From the NCBI GenBank assembly GCA_000827205.1, contig KN832554.1, forward strand, positions 303,263 to 367,262: DNA of 64,000 nucleotides. The letters are read 5' to 3'. A program made the position numbers and the translations under genes. Positions 46,621-58,705 of this stretch are shown here, in pieces. Each line of letters starts with the position of its first letter. Position 1 is the first letter of the stretch. The notes under the pieces were generated by a model, which was not told where the DNA came from, ran no database searches, and saw only the letters and a program-made list of their open reading frames with translations. This DNA is from Plicaturopsis crispa FD-325 SS-3 (taxonomy: Eukaryota; Basidiomycota; Agaricomycetes; Amylocorticiales; Amylocorticiaceae).

Positions 46621-49600
46621 ATGTCTAAGCGTCCAGAAAAGTCAACCCCAGGTCAACAAAGCTCGCGCCCCGCTTCGAGTGCCTCGCAAGCGCGACCTGG
46701 GAGTGCCGCATCGCGACCTCCATCTAGCCTCTCGCATAGACCACCATCCAGCCTCTCGCACAGACCCCCATCTAGCGTCTCGCACAGGCCCGTTTCAAGT
46801 GCTTCCACTCGTCCCCCATCTAGCGCATCTACTCGACCGCCGACTCGCACCGGCACCGCTTCCCGCCTCTCTCGGCGCCCACCCTCGCGAACCGCGTCGC
46901 GTCTCGTCCCATTTGCTCAAGCCCTAGTGACAAATACCACGGGAATCACTGCTGAATCAGATCCTGAGAATTTTGTTACCGCTACTGACTATGTAGTGAA
47001 GAACGTCGAATTTGCACAAAAAGGCGCTACGGGGTCGGATATGAGCGGCATGGACAAAGTCTTTGCAGGGTTTGTTTCACCGTATCGTGGATAGGGTCGC
47101 AGATTCTGACCGACAAGACTAGGCATGTGCAAAAGGCACGCATAAACTCGCAAGACGAGATAGCTGATGCTCTCCAGACCGCGTATAAACTCCTCAAGGC
47201 CCAGTTCGCACCCGATAAAGGAGAACAAGACCTTGACAGCGAAATCAAGGTACTTCTCATCTAGCTCGAGTCGTAGCAAGAATGAAAACTCGTTCAGATG
47301 TCACGCCTTCCAGACCATCTGCAGCTCTTGGTGAGCTCTTCTCATACCAGCCCAAGCACTAAAAGGATTGGAAAGCTTACCGTGCACACAGCTCCTGCTG
47401 TCGAGTCCTTCAACGCAGGCCACTACAACCCATGCGACCAAATATTTAGACATGCTTGCAAACCCCCCTCAAACGGCGCCTACATTGACGTGGGCAGAGA
47501 TTCTCAAAGATGACCCGTTTGAGGGCGAGCATTGGGAGGGGGTGTGGAGTGCCCAGAAAGGCTGGGAGGCCGGTAGCACGTCGGACGGAAGTACACCGTC
47601 ATTATCCCCGCTCGAGGATGATGATGACGACGACGACGACGAATACGACGACTACGACAGCCCACCTATGGGCCCAATTGACCCGCCTTCGGGAACCCGG
47701 GAGCACAAGCCGTCAAGACCTGGGAAAGCCATGTCGGAAGATGCGTGGAATCACCGGCGCGAGTTTGAGGCTTTACGCGCAAGACAGTATTGGCGGGAGG
47801 AATGGCGCACAGACGCATCACTCACCCTCCCATTTGATCTCGGAGATGCTTCAACATTAGGTGTGCTACGACCTACTCTCCCTCTGCTCCGATGTTAACG
47901 GGAAGGCGCAGGACCCGCGCTATGGCGTGCCCTGGGGGAGCGGCAACCGTTATCCCTTGCGCCTCTCGAACAAGATGTGAGTGCATATATTGCAGCAGAT
48001 TCTCGTTGGCTTATTCTATCACCAAGCGGTACATAAATGAACACGATGCGGTCAGGGAAGTTCTGATGGCGCTGCAAGGCCGCGCGAACATCTTGCTTGT
48101 ATGCTCGAAAGACCATGTTTTCACGGTCAGTAATTGTGTGGGACTTGATATAACCCCAATTGACAGTCGGGCTATAGCCAGCGCGCAACGCTCCCCGCCT
48201 CGTACATTTTACGCTCACATCTCAGGCCTCCCTCCTCAACTCATTTGCCGAAAACGCAAGTATCTTTGCCAAGCTCCGACAGTTTGTCGCGTCCGTTTTC
48301 TCCCCTCCTTCATCGCAAGTGCGCAGCCGCACGTACCGCACTCTCGAAGCCTTTGCAGATGCCCTCAACACCGAGCTCCAAACTCTCGACGCGTGGTGTG
48401 CATCACAAGAAGACGCGATTTGTGCCGCGCAGGCTGGTGCAGGCCCCCCGCTTCCCTGCAGCCTCCTGAGCCTCGAAAAGCGCCTCCAGACTGCATTTGC
48501 GCAAGCGTTTCCCGTCCTCCTTTCGATCCTCCCCGCAGCACTGGCGCCGCGTACGCCTCAGACTTCTCCCGCACAATTGCTGGATTCCCTTCTCGACGCC
48601 GTCCACGCGCATCTATCTATGGACGATCACACGACAGCAGACGCGCTGACGCGTGTCTTTGCGACGACCGCAGAGCCGCTGTGGGCCATGCTCGGGCGTT
48701 GGCTTCGTGACGGAATGCCTATACGTACGGCTATGGTTGCTACCGGTACCGCGGGTAGCTCTACGCTGGACGAAGAATTCTTCATAGAAGACAATGAGCT
48801 CGTCCTCGTGGACCCCGATTTCTGGTCCGACGGCTATGTCCTACGGGAAGCTGGCGCACCCGTGTTTCTCGACCATGTCGCTCAACTCGTGCTGGGAGCA
48901 GGCAAGGCCGTCGGTTTGCTTCGTGTACTTGGTGCCGACGACGTGCCCAACGTCCAGACCTGGATGCCTTTTGCGGACGTGCTTGCCCTCGAGGGGACGA
49001 ACCACAGCGGACAGCTTATCTCGGTCTCCGCAGACACACTTGCGCGCTTGGTGTACGAGAAGCTGCAGCCGCGCTGTGAAGCTGCCGGCGAGAGCCTCAC
49101 GCGTGTGCTGGTGGACGACTGCGCGTTGTGGCGTCACTTGGGCGCTATCGAGGATTTATATCTCATGCGGCGAGGTGAGGCCATGAGCCACTTCGCCGAC
49201 GTGCTATTTGCCAAGATGGACGCGCAGCAGTCGTGGGGCGACTTCCACTTCCTGAATAGTGCGTTCGGCGACGTGGTAGAAGCTGGCGCGGCGCGATGGG
49301 TCGAGACCTCGCTTGTGCGACTATCGTATCGCGGCGGGAAAGACCGCGAGAGGATGATCTCGCGGACGGTCAAGGCGCTGGACGGACTGCTGGTGGAGTA
49401 CGCTGTTCCGTTTCCTTTGACGTATGTGTTTGGGCCGCGCGCTCTGCAGGCGTATGGAAAGATCTGTGTCATGCTTTTGCAGGTGCGGCGCGCGAAGAGT
49501 GTGCTGGAGCGAATACTAGTCCGAGGAGCTGGTGCGGCTGGACGTGGTACAAGCGATGGTATGAAGGTGTTCTATGCCATGCGGAGCAAACTGTCGTGGT

Positions 49601-50418
49601 TTATTAAGTGGGTTGCCAATTTGTCTCTTGAAGTTGTCATCATCTCACTGACTCTCATGCCCATACAGTTCCCTGTTGAATTTCTTGACGACACATGTAA
49701 TGTATACCTTGTTCCGCTGTTCAACTGGTGCTTACAATTCTCTAGGTCATTCACACGCAAATACAAGTGTTTCACGAGGAGCTCCATAAGGCGAAATCGC
49801 TCGATGAAGTGATTCGTCTACATGATGAATAGTGAGTTCATTTGGTGTCTTTTCTTTGCAGTTCCTCATCGTGGACAGTGTCGAGAAAATTCAAGGCCGC
49901 TGCCTTCTGTTGCCCAACGTACGTGATACAATTCTGCAAGGGCCCTGACTTTGACTAATAACGTCCATTTCCAGACGTCTGCTCTCCACCGAGCCATACT
50001 TTCCATTCTTGACATGGCCCTCCATTTTAGCGACTACTTCATCGCTTCGGCCGGTGACACGCACACGCACGATATCTCCCGGCAGTCCGTTAGCATGCGG
50101 CATCGAAGCAAACGCCAGCGCCGGCAACGGCGCAATGTCATCGGATTCTCGCAGTCCATGCAAGAGTCGATGAACAGTTCCGACGACGACGACTCTGATG
50201 ATGAAGCCGATGGCGGGCACGTCCCGGAACCGTCATCGCTATCTGTGGGGATGTCAACCGATGAAGGTTTGTCCAGCCGACTGGACAAGATGTCGGTGGA
50301 GCTCGACGGGCTTGTTCGTTTTGTGCGGCGCGGGGTCGAGAGTCTGTCGGGCGGCACTGGGGAGGCGGCACCTGCCTTTGGCATATTTGCGTTTGCCCTG
50401 GAGGACTGGGATAGATGA
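46621..50418 (+). CDS. GCP5: gamma-tubulin complex component GCP5-like
   Basis: A Spc97/Spc98-family subunit of the gamma-tubulin ring complex, which nucleates microtubules at spindle pole bodies. The ATG at 46621 opens a disordered head with a tandem eight-residue repeat close to RPPSSLSH. The GRIP1 region includes ADALQTAYKLLKAQFAPDKG, a run of Asp near 47610-47660, and REVLMALQGRANILLVCSKD. GRIP2 includes LVLVDPDFWSDGYVLREAGA, QLVLGAGKAVGLLRVLGADD, HFADVLFAKMDAQQSWGDFH and PLTYVFGPRALQAYGKICVM, which resemble GCP5 and Mod21 rather than GCP2/3. The C-terminal part after several introns contains an acidic and basic insert (RHRSKRQRRQRRN), then LDKMSVELDGLVRFVRRGVE, and stops at 50418. About eight introns are present. 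Assignment to GCP5 rather than GCP6 rests on overall likeness. Confidence 0.85.
46700..46860 (+). repeat. tandem 24-base repeat coding RPPSSxSx units
   Basis: Near-identical 24-base units code for RPPSSLSH twice, RPPSSVSH, RPVSSAST, RPPSSAST and a partial copy in the N-terminal head of the GCP5-like protein. Copies drift in the last three residues, which suggests stepwise duplication. Confidence 0.85.
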
Positions 50419-50788
50419 TCGATGGTGCTTCATCGATGTGCAGTACATTTTTGTGTACGAATATAAGTAAGATCACAGCAGGGGGTGCAACTTGAAAGTA
50501 GGTGATTGTCCTGGGCTCGATAACGGTGTAAAAAATTCGGGGTTTCAATGGAGCTTGACACGCTATCGCATACTAGCCTCGGAATATCTTTTAGTTGAAA
50601 GCAAGGTGAATAAAACTTGTACAAGTTGATAGATGATGGGGCAGAGGGAACCTGGAGGCCCGAGGGAACTCCGAGGGATAGCAAGCGTAGGTTATTACGT
50701 AAGCTCTTCACGTTTTCGAATACCCGTTCAGTGGGCTCGGGCAGGACTCAGACAAGTTGACTTGACTTTGAGCTGGTATCTTCTTCAT
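50419..50788. other. intergenic stretch upstream of PET112
   Basis: About 370 bases between two plus-strand genes. Nothing recognised apart from presumed terminator and promoter. Confidence 0.5.
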
Positions 50789-52936
50789 ATGCTGGCTCGC
50801 AAAACCTGCCTATGGCGAGTCACAGCAAAACACGCGCGTGTATTGCATACCGTCCGACAAGATGTACAAGATAAACGGTGGCCAGGCTGGTCAGTCGTCG
50901 TCGGCATAGAGGTCCATGCGCAGATCAAGTCGCGCACGAAATTATTCTCAAGTCAGTCGTGTTTTCGACGCGTTTTTGGTCCTGAAAACAGCACCCTAAC
51001 CTATGCACACCATTCGAAGACTCGCTGACGTCGGATCCTGGTCAACCACCTAACACATATGTTTCGCCATATGATGCTGGTTTCCCCGGAACACTCCCTG
51101 TGCGCGGCAGAACGTCTTTCTCTCCGACTTTGCATTGACCAATTGCCCGGACACCCTTGTAGCGACTAAATCCAAAGTGTGTTGAGCTAGGGCTGCGGAC
51201 GGCTATTGCGCTTAACGCGCACATCCACCCTCGGTCGGCTTTCGATCGCAAGCATTATTTTTATTCGGACCTTCCCACTGGATACCAAATCACGCAGAAC
51301 TACGGTGCGAATGCATGCATCTGTTTTCGTGTGCTGAATCATGAATACGTTACCCGTTTCGCAGCTCCAATTGCTACGGATGGTCTCCTACAGTTGCGAC
51401 GACATCCCTTGTCTGTGCGCATAAAGCAGATACAGCTTGAACAGGTATTACGAGCACTGTGGGCAGTTTGCTGTCGTGACCTGATCGCAATATCTTCGGC
51501 AGGATACTGCAAAGTCATTCTTCGACGCACGTCGACGCGTTTCTCAAATTGACCTCAACCGAGCGGGAACAGGTTTGATGGAAATAGTGTCGGAACCTGA
51601 CATGCGGTACGCATACATGTTATCGCGCTAACTTCGCAATGAATATTCATATCTGAATACCAAGGTCTCCAGAGGAAGCCGGCGACTACGTACGGACCCT
51701 TCAGTCCGTTCTGAGGTCTGTGGGCTCCAGTGATGGGAATATGGAAAATGTAAGCTTGCCCCTACTATCAGCACAAAGGGAGATTGCCTCAGACGTCCTA
51801 GGGGTCGCTACGATGCGACGTTAACGTATCCGTCCACCGTCCAGGAGGCCCGTTTGGCACGCGGTGCGAGATTAAAAATCTGAACAGCGTAAAATTCATA
51901 ATGGTCGCCATCAGTGAGTTTCCCCCCAAACTATCTTTGCATGCAACTAAGCCGCACCATAGCCTCGGAGGTCTTCCGCCAAACAGCACTGCTCACCGCA
52001 GGACAGGAGGTCGCGCAAGAAACGCGCGGTTATGACGAGGACCGCGCGGAGACGTTCAAGCTGCGCAGCAAGGAAGACGCGCCCGACTACCGGTACATGC
52101 CCGACCCCAACCTGCCGCCGCTTCTCCTCACGGAAGTGCGTCCCCTTCCTGTATCTCCGGTTCGCACCCCCCTTGACGTTAGTACCGCTAGGAATATATA
52201 GACAGGGTACGGCAGACGATGCCGGAGCTCCCTGAGGTCACGCGCGCACGGCTGCATGCGCAGGGTCTTTCCGAGCGGGATACGGACGTACTTATGACTG
52301 TCGATTCTGGGAAAGAAGTCGGATTTGACGGTGAGCTGGGCCATGGTGCCGTCGCGTTCTTCGACGAGCTGTCGCGGGGGCGTGATCCAAAAGTCGCCGT
52401 CAATTGGTAGGTGCCATACTGCTTTGTGGGTGGTGGCGGGCGCTCACTATGGTCGCCGTGGCAGGATGACGCACGAGCTGCTCGGCCAACTTGCTCTTAG
52501 GAACGAATCGTTCCAAGACAATCCTGTCTCTGTCGAGCAGATGGGCGAGCTGATTGACATGGTTCAGAGGGGCGACATTACCGGTAAGGATAGCGTTGAC
52601 TTCCACTCAGGCTTGCTAAACATACTGACTACCATGCGCCCAGGAACCTCCGGAAAAGTGCTGCTCCGACACATGCTCGACCATCGCACCGCTGTCATGC
52701 CTTCAAAGCTCGCCGCTGAGCTCTCGTTGCTGGCGTTGTCCGGTAAAGACGATGGTTCGCTTGAACGGCTGTGTCGGGATGCGATGGCGGCGATGCCGTC
52801 AGAGGTGGCTGCGGTGCGTGGTGGCAATACCAATGTTCTGAACAAAATTGTCGGGAGAGTTATGAAGGCAAGTCGTGGGCGGGCTGACGCGCTTGCTACC
52901 AAAACTCTGCTGGAGAAGTTGGTACGGACTACTTAG
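50789..52936 (+). CDS. PET112: mitochondrial glutamyl-tRNA(Gln) amidotransferase subunit B
   Basis: GatB/Pet112 is the kinase-amidotransferase subunit that converts Glu-tRNA(Gln) to Gln-tRNA(Gln) in mitochondria. The ATG at 50789 starts a basic targeting sequence ([20 protein letters not shown]), then the GatB entry motif [19 protein letters not shown]. After spliced junctions come [93 protein letters not shown] and [40 protein letters not shown] ends the catalytic domain. The tRNA-binding GatB/YqeY C-terminal domain runs to 52936 ([34 protein letters not shown]). Ten or so short introns are needed, and no break is evident once they are removed. Confidence 0.93.
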
Positions 52937-53062
52937 ATAGTCTTTCGTTTGCTAACTGTCGTCGCTCATCTCTATACTGTATCTAATTGCACTCTTCATA
53001 CAACACTATCCGTACAGTCTTACAATCGTTATCCGTTACAAGTTCGCCACCATCTGTGTCAG
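52937..53062. other. short convergent gap
   Basis: Only about 125 bases separate the stop of PET112 from the stop of the DsbA-like gene, so their 3' UTRs probably overlap. Confidence 0.5.
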
Positions 53063-53957
53063 TCAAACTTTAGCAGCCAAAAACTCGTTCCACTCCTTCT
53101 CCCCCCAGCTGCTAGAAATTTCGTTCGCCTGCAGGCCGTCCCAGAGAACGGTAGGCGATACGTGAATGCCGTTCTGCCTTGAGAATTTGACTGTGCCATT
53201 TACACTGGTCAGCGATACTGCCATGGCAAATGTTACTACGAATACGCACTCGTGTATTTGAGGTCGTCCGTGACATCGACGCCCCCATTGGGACTGCTCT
53301 TCAGCGTGAGCGCGTTCTTGAACGCGGGGACCTTGGCGTCGCCAATAACTGATCCGGCCAGCGCTGCGAGCTTCTCGCGGATTTGGACGGGGGTGAGCGT
53401 GGAGGTCGGGATGTCGAAGAAATCCCCTTGCTGCTTGAACAGCTGCGGCGTACAATTAGTGATAAGTAACTTAGCAACAGAATCGTCGGTAAACATACCG
53501 CAAGACTGAATGGCCAGAAGCTCTCCGGCGCTACGCGGGCGACCTGTGAATAACGGATATGTGAGTAGTTCGTCAGCGATTGCTAGAATGATCATCAAGA
53601 CTCACGGCTAGTCCGGCTTCGTGTACAAATGTTGACGACGCGTGCCAGGGCTGCACCTGATTCCTGAATATGATCTTCACTTTGCCCTCGTATTTCCCTC
53701 CTGGGCCGAGCAGAGGCAGGAGGACGCTGTCAATCGCCAGAGACAGCTTGGCACTGTAGATTCGGGCTTCGTTAGAAATAAAACCAGGAAACGGCTCGGA
53801 TCCTCTCACCTGAACGGGCAAACATAGTCGACTGATCTGCGTCAGCCAGGCTCGGATATCGCGAAACGCGTCGATGCTCACGGAAGACATCGAGAGTGTG
53901 CGGCGCCGAGGGGGGCCCTGCAATTAGTGCAGCACGCAGAGACGGTTGGAGAGCCAT
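53063..53957 (-). CDS. DsbA/GST-kappa-like thioredoxin-fold protein
   Basis: A soluble thioredoxin-superfamily protein of the DsbA-like group also seen in plants. The ATG at 53957 gives MALQPSLRAALIAGPPSAPH. Two short introns around a micro-exon (about 53821-53840) then yield LDYVCPFSAKLSLAIDSVLL. The active-site position reads C-P-F-S, so only the first Cys is kept, as in GST-kappa. Next comes KVKIIFRNQVQPWHASSTFV, then HEAGLAVARVAPESFWPFSL, FDIPTSTLTPVQIREKLAAL and SRQNGIHVSPTVLWDGLQAN, where the cis-Pro sits in VSPT. It ends EWNEFLAAKV at 53063. No signal peptide is seen. Likely a glutathione- or thiol-dependent enzyme; the substrate is unknown. It is divergent from the CSN12-like gene. 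Confidence 0.8.
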
Positions 53958-54270
53958 TTTTCAGGGAGATAAAAGCGAGTATACGGGATTTTGTACGGTT
54001 GAATGAGGTGATCGAGGATGAGAACGTTGTGCTATGATTTCGTCGTCGCTGCTGTATAAGTACAGAGTATTCAGGGGCTATAGATCTGCTTTTGGAGACG
54101 CCGTATACCTCAGCGGCGCCTGCTTTTCCCCGCCTCCGTTCGTACTCTCAGTATCTTCAGGACTTTCAAGACCGCAGACAAACCTTTCATGCTATAACCA
54201 CGATTTACTCATTCAAAGGGCGAACCTCGCGTGAATTTGCTGCCGCTCTCTCCGATATTGTGCTTTCAAA
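53958..54270. other. divergent promoter region
   Basis: About 313 bases between the DsbA-like gene (minus) and the CSN12-like gene (plus). Nothing else recognised. Confidence 0.5.
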
Positions 54271-56002
54271 ATGCCTATGAACTTCTCGACATACTTTACC
54301 CAACTCGCCGACGCTCTCCAAGCTGAAAACGGGCCTAATCTCGCGTATCTCCTGCGCCCAACAAGTCCCCACGGCAAAGACCTTGTAAAGGAGTTCCGGA
54401 ATCCAACGGTACACGCGCTTTCTCGAAATGCATTTAATCATCGCGTTAACGGACTCGCCAGTAGCGTACATCGTTAGCCGTTTACGAAGGAAGTCTCGAG
54501 AGTCCATGGGACGAGATCGCGATTCAATATGTACTAGTAACGTCTCATATTGCGAGGAAGAGGCCAGGGGAGGCATTCAAAGAACAGTCGCACCTAATTT
54601 CGTGAGTGCAGCAGCAGGCTGGGAGAAAGACGCCCTAACTCATCTCAACGTTTAAGGCTTTTTTACCGGTATTTTACGAGCAATAGTGGCTGGACACTGC
54701 CGGCCCTGTTCTCTATGCTACGCGACTTGCGCGACCTCGCCTTTGACGTGAGTTCTTAGTCTTTTGAGGCGCGCCAGATATTCATTCTGCACAGGCCGAC
54801 TTTCACGCCAAATACAACGGTCAAAAAAGCGAATGCATGGAGGAGTCTGCTCGGATCATAGCCAAGGCCTTTGGAAACTGCATGACCGACCGGTAACTTT
54901 AAACGCAACAATCCTGCGTCCTGCTCACATATTTTGTGGCAAATCACAGGACGTCGCCTCCGGCAGAATCCCGGAAATGGGGTGTCTACTACGTCGTGGG
55001 CTTGGTTCTCAAATGTTACTTTCGGGCAAGTCCTAGATTACTATCTATGCAGGGCGTGTACTCTACAGCATGCCACGCAGGTCAAACGAATATCGCTTTC
55101 CAAGAACATTCTACGCGCTCTGGACGCTAACTCCGACATCCCCCCACTGTCTGCGTATCCGCGATCCCACCAAGTCAGTATCTAGATGCACACAGCTGGG
55201 TAGGGCGCAACTGATGGCTTCGAAGGTCACATACAGGTATTACCTGGGCATGCTGAGTTTCCTCAATGAAGAGAACGCCAAGGTCAGCTGCATCAACATC
55301 AAGCATACCGCTCAGCTAACGTATGCGGTTCACAGTCTGAACAGGAGCTGACACTTGCCTTTTATAACTGCTATACGGGCGCGCACAGTAACCAAGAGTA
55401 CGTCTACCAGTCACCCGCAACTCAATGACGCTGACTACTCTGTTTTCCGCAGACGCATACTAACGTACCTCATTCCGCTCCGTATCCTCCGAGGCCACCT
55501 GCCTACGAGAGAGCTTATGCAACGATTCCCCGTCCTGGACGAGCTTTTCCTGCCTTTCATCGACGCTATCCGCACAGGCGACATCGCGGCGTACGACAGG
55601 GCCCTCGAAAAATGGGAACGTAGGCTCGTCGAGCTAAACCTGTGGCTGACCCTCGAGAAGGCGCGCGAGCTCTGCCTTCGCGGCCTCTTTCGGCGCGTGT
55701 GCGTACCCTGCATGCCCTGTACATCAATATGATCAATATGCTGACACGTATAGCTGTTCCGCTCTGACAGATGGGTGGCGTCGCAGAAGGGTACGCGCAT
55801 TCCGATCTCGATGTTCCACTGCTCGCTGCGGGTGTCTGGCATCGACGTCGAGCAGGAGGAGGCGGAGTGCTACGTCGCGAACATGATATACAAGGGCTTC
55901 ATCCGCGGGTACATCAGCCACGAGAAGCAGATGGTCGTGCTGTCGCCTGCACATGCGTTTCCAAGGCTGGCAGAACGGTCCGCACCTTATTCATTGCTGT
56001 AG
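54271..56002 (+). CDS. CSN12: CSN12/Thp1-type PCI-domain protein
   Basis: A PCI-domain protein related to yeast Csn12, Thp1 and animal PCID2, associated with the COP9 signalosome or with mRNA export (TREX-2). The ATG at 54271 begins NFSTYFTQLADALQAENGPN. A helical repeat region follows over many short exons (WDEIAIQYVLVTSHIARKRP, GWTLPALFSMLRDLRDLAFD, WGVYYVVGLVLKCYF). Then come RYYLGMLSFLNEENAKELTL and AFYNCYTGAHSNQERILTYL, followed by IPLRILRGHLPTRELMQRFP. These match the CSN12 order of YYLGR.HFLNE and RILIYLIP...LGHLP. The winged-helix end shows VWVASQKGTRIPISMFHCSL, ECYVANMIYKGFIRGYISHE and KQMVVLSPAHAFPRL, ending at 56002. About nine introns are needed. Confidence 0.88.
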
Positions 56003-56537
56003 ACTAGCATTTTGCGCTGCTGTACATGCGATCCTCGATGTGCATGCTTTAGCTCTACCGAGATATTCTAGCTCAGGTGCTCGCTTTGCAGTGCTGATTG
56101 ACTTTGGCCCAAGTACACAGGGAATGGTAAGTACTGATGCACACAGCCCAAGTTTTTAAAAAAAGGCCCGTGAGTGCGCGTAAGTGATGCCGCGGGAGAA
56201 TATAGAGGGCACGAGCCTGCACTGCATCCCTCTCTGAGGCTCTGCCCTTCACCGCATTGCTTTTATCAGACAATCGATGCATGCTCTCGAAAGATATAGA
56301 TGTTGAATCCACCGTGCTTTAGTACTTGTCGAATTTCTTGTTAGAACTTTTCCACCACAGCAGGACAATGGGCAACGCAAGACGTCGAATCCATCGATGC
56401 GGCCTCCTCTTGTCTCGGTCTGCACGGCTTTTTACCGTATTTGTTTCGCCGTCGTATATATAAGAGCACCTCTCCGGGCTTTGTGGATGTAGAAACCTAT
56501 TCGCCCTCCCGTTCTCCGTTATCGACTTTTGAACAGC
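56003..56537. other. intergenic stretch with a TATA-box promoter
   Basis: About 535 bases between two plus-strand genes. The right part carries the TATA box listed separately. No gene is seen. Confidence 0.55.
56455..56464 (+). promoter_or_regulatory. TATA box of the vWA-protein gene
   Basis: TATATATAAG about 75-83 bases upstream of the ATG at 56538, followed by pyrimidine-rich sequence typical of fungal transcription starts. It is the clearest TATA box in the window and suggests regulated rather than constitutive expression. Confidence 0.65.
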
Positions 56538-58115
56538 ATGGGCAATTCACCTTCATCATCAGCCAAATCGCCTTACGGAAAGACTAGATTTGACCACGAT
56601 GTCCCGATTTCTAAACCACACAACCCACACCCGGATGGCGGTCTCAAAGTGCCCACTGTCACCCATCCTGCCAGCCAGAGCCAGACGTCGCTGAACAGGT
56701 CTGCTTCCGACTCAGCGCGCCCTGCGCCCCGCAGTAACAACCCGTTTCGTCGACAAGCGGCCGCGAACCACGACTCCAGCGGCGCCAACTTCCTCGCCGT
56801 ACCCGGTGCTGGCACACACCGTCGCAGTAGGTCAACGAGCAGCGTGCGGCAGCCCGCGGACGAGCACCCGCTCACACGGGAGTCGCTGCTGGCGCCGCCG
56901 CCACCGTATTCGCCCGTCGCGCCCATCCCGCCGTTCCGAGGTGGCGGGAGTCCGCGTCCATTGTCCGTGGGTGTCCCCTCGCCCTCGCCACAAAGACCGC
57001 GCCCCGTAACCCCGCAGATATACACTAGTGATCGTGCGGGGCCCGCGGGGCTGGGGTCGCATTACACGCAGGTCTTTGGGGCTGCCGACCCGGCGGGGCC
57101 GTACAGGTCTAATCCTCGCCTGACACGTATGCCGCGGCGGAATGTGGACTTTGAGTATTTGAGGGCACCCATGCGCAAGGAATCGGCTGAGAATGCGCTC
57201 GAGACATTACGGAAATATAATACGGTAATCATTGTGGACGATTCGCGGTCTATGGCGGGCAAACTTTGGACGGAGGCATGCATCTATTTGCCTTTCCTTG
57301 CCCTCGCTCTAACTAACTGACTATTCCATAAAATACAGGCACGGAGCGCTCTGGGCGCATTGGCTGAGATCGCCTCAGAATACGACACCGACGGCATCGA
57401 CGTTCATTTTCTGAATGACCGAAAAATCGGAACTGATCTAAGGGTACGCTTTCGACTGCGCTGAACCCGGCACGTACGCTACTAATTCGTGTGCGTCGAC
57501 AGAGCTCCGTAGCAGTGAAACGACTTTTCGACACAGTAATACCGAGAGGAGCAACGCCCATCGGGGAAAAGCTCGAGGAGCTGTTTATGGACTACATGGC
57601 CAATCTCGAGCGTGCAAAGCGTCAAGCAGACAACGGGGGAGACCGCGCCGCGCTCAAAAACATCAAGCCTGTGAATTATATCGTGCTGACGGATGGTACA
57701 CCTAGTGCGTTTACATTGAATAGCTACATTATGGAAGTGGCATCGCTGACCCTTCGTAGCTGATGAACCGGAAAGCGTTATCGTCGCCATGGCTAGACGA
57801 CTAGACGCTGGTTTTTTCCCCATCACACAAGTGGGCGTGCAGTTCGTGCAGATCGGAAACGACCCGCGCGCGACTGCGTATCTCCGCGAACTGGACGACG
57901 TCCTCTCGAATAGTTATGGAATCCGGGTGAGTCTCCTTACCTCTGCGCGGTCCGTGTTATTATTAACGTGGCGCTGGGTGTAGGATATCGTGGACATGAC
58001 ACCCTACACCGGTGGACCGCTGAATGCAGAGATGTTGACCAAGATCCTCCTCGGCGGCATCAACCGGCGGGTAGACCGTCGAGGAGGCGCGTCCGTCATG
58101 GGGTATTACGCATGA
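56538..58115 (+). CDS. vWA-domain protein with N-terminal myristoylation signal
   Basis: A basidiomycete-type protein with a von Willebrand A domain near its C-terminus. The ATG at 56538 gives MGNSPSSSAK, a good N-myristoylation signal with Gly2 and Ser residues after it. About 200 disordered residues follow, with NNPFRRQ, PPPPYSPVAPIPPF and several SPxP motifs that could bind SH3, WW or EH domains. The vWA core reads KYNTVIIVDDSRSMAGKLW, containing a DxSxS metal-site motif. After introns come ARSALGALAEIASEYDTDGI, DVHFLND, TPIGEKLEELFMDYM with the MIDAS Thr region, NYIVLTDGTP and GVQFVQIGNDPRATAYLREL. It ends GGASVMGYYA at 58115. Introns are about 57276-57339, 57445-57501, 57704-57758 and 57927-57982. 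A role as a metal-dependent adaptor tethered to membranes is inferred. Confidence 0.8.
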
Positions 58116-58705
58116 GCTCAGTGGACACGGTACAACGTTGTGGAATACGACATGGGGATGAAGAATTGCTTGAACGTTTTGTATCCTACTAATCTTGATT
58201 GCTTCCTGTAGGCTGTACCATGTACTGTGCTTTTAAGAACCGTAAGTACTTATATCTCATCTTATATGCTACGCATGTTGTCCGCTGTCAGCCTGTCTCC
58301 TATAGACGTTATCCATGTTTTTGGACTATTTTTGTTTGAGGCGGACGGGCACCTGATCGAATTTCGAGGCGCGGTCGTTCACGCGACTGACTTTCCGTCG
58401 GCCGCCCGCGCCCGTGTCAAGTCGGGCTCACACCGTCGACGTTTCCAACGCTGTTTGCCCGTTCTCGCAGCGGCAGTCCTATTTCTTTTGCTGGTTATAT
58501 CTTTACGTGCGAAGGCCCGATATCTTCCACCAATGCTGTAAGTTTCCGAGAGCTCGGACGTTACGCCTGTATAAAAGCTCTCCAACTTCTCTTTCAAAGT
58601 TCCCCGCACTGACCCCACATTGACCGTCGTCGCACCATCGGTTCCTCCTAACGGTCCACAGAATAGCTTTCTTTGAGACAGACCACAGGCAGTAAACGCT
58701 TTGAC
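58116..58705. other. intergenic stretch upstream of the FAH-family gene
   Basis: About 590 bases between two plus-strand genes. A frame of 104 codons at 58227-58541 has hydrophobic stretches but no start context, relatives or splice partners, and is not called. Confidence 0.45.

Noticed and set aside
58227-58541. 104-codon frame with hydrophobic segments between the vWA and FAH-family genes
   Set aside because: No ATG context, no conserved-looking residues, and it lies where the FAH-family promoter should be.
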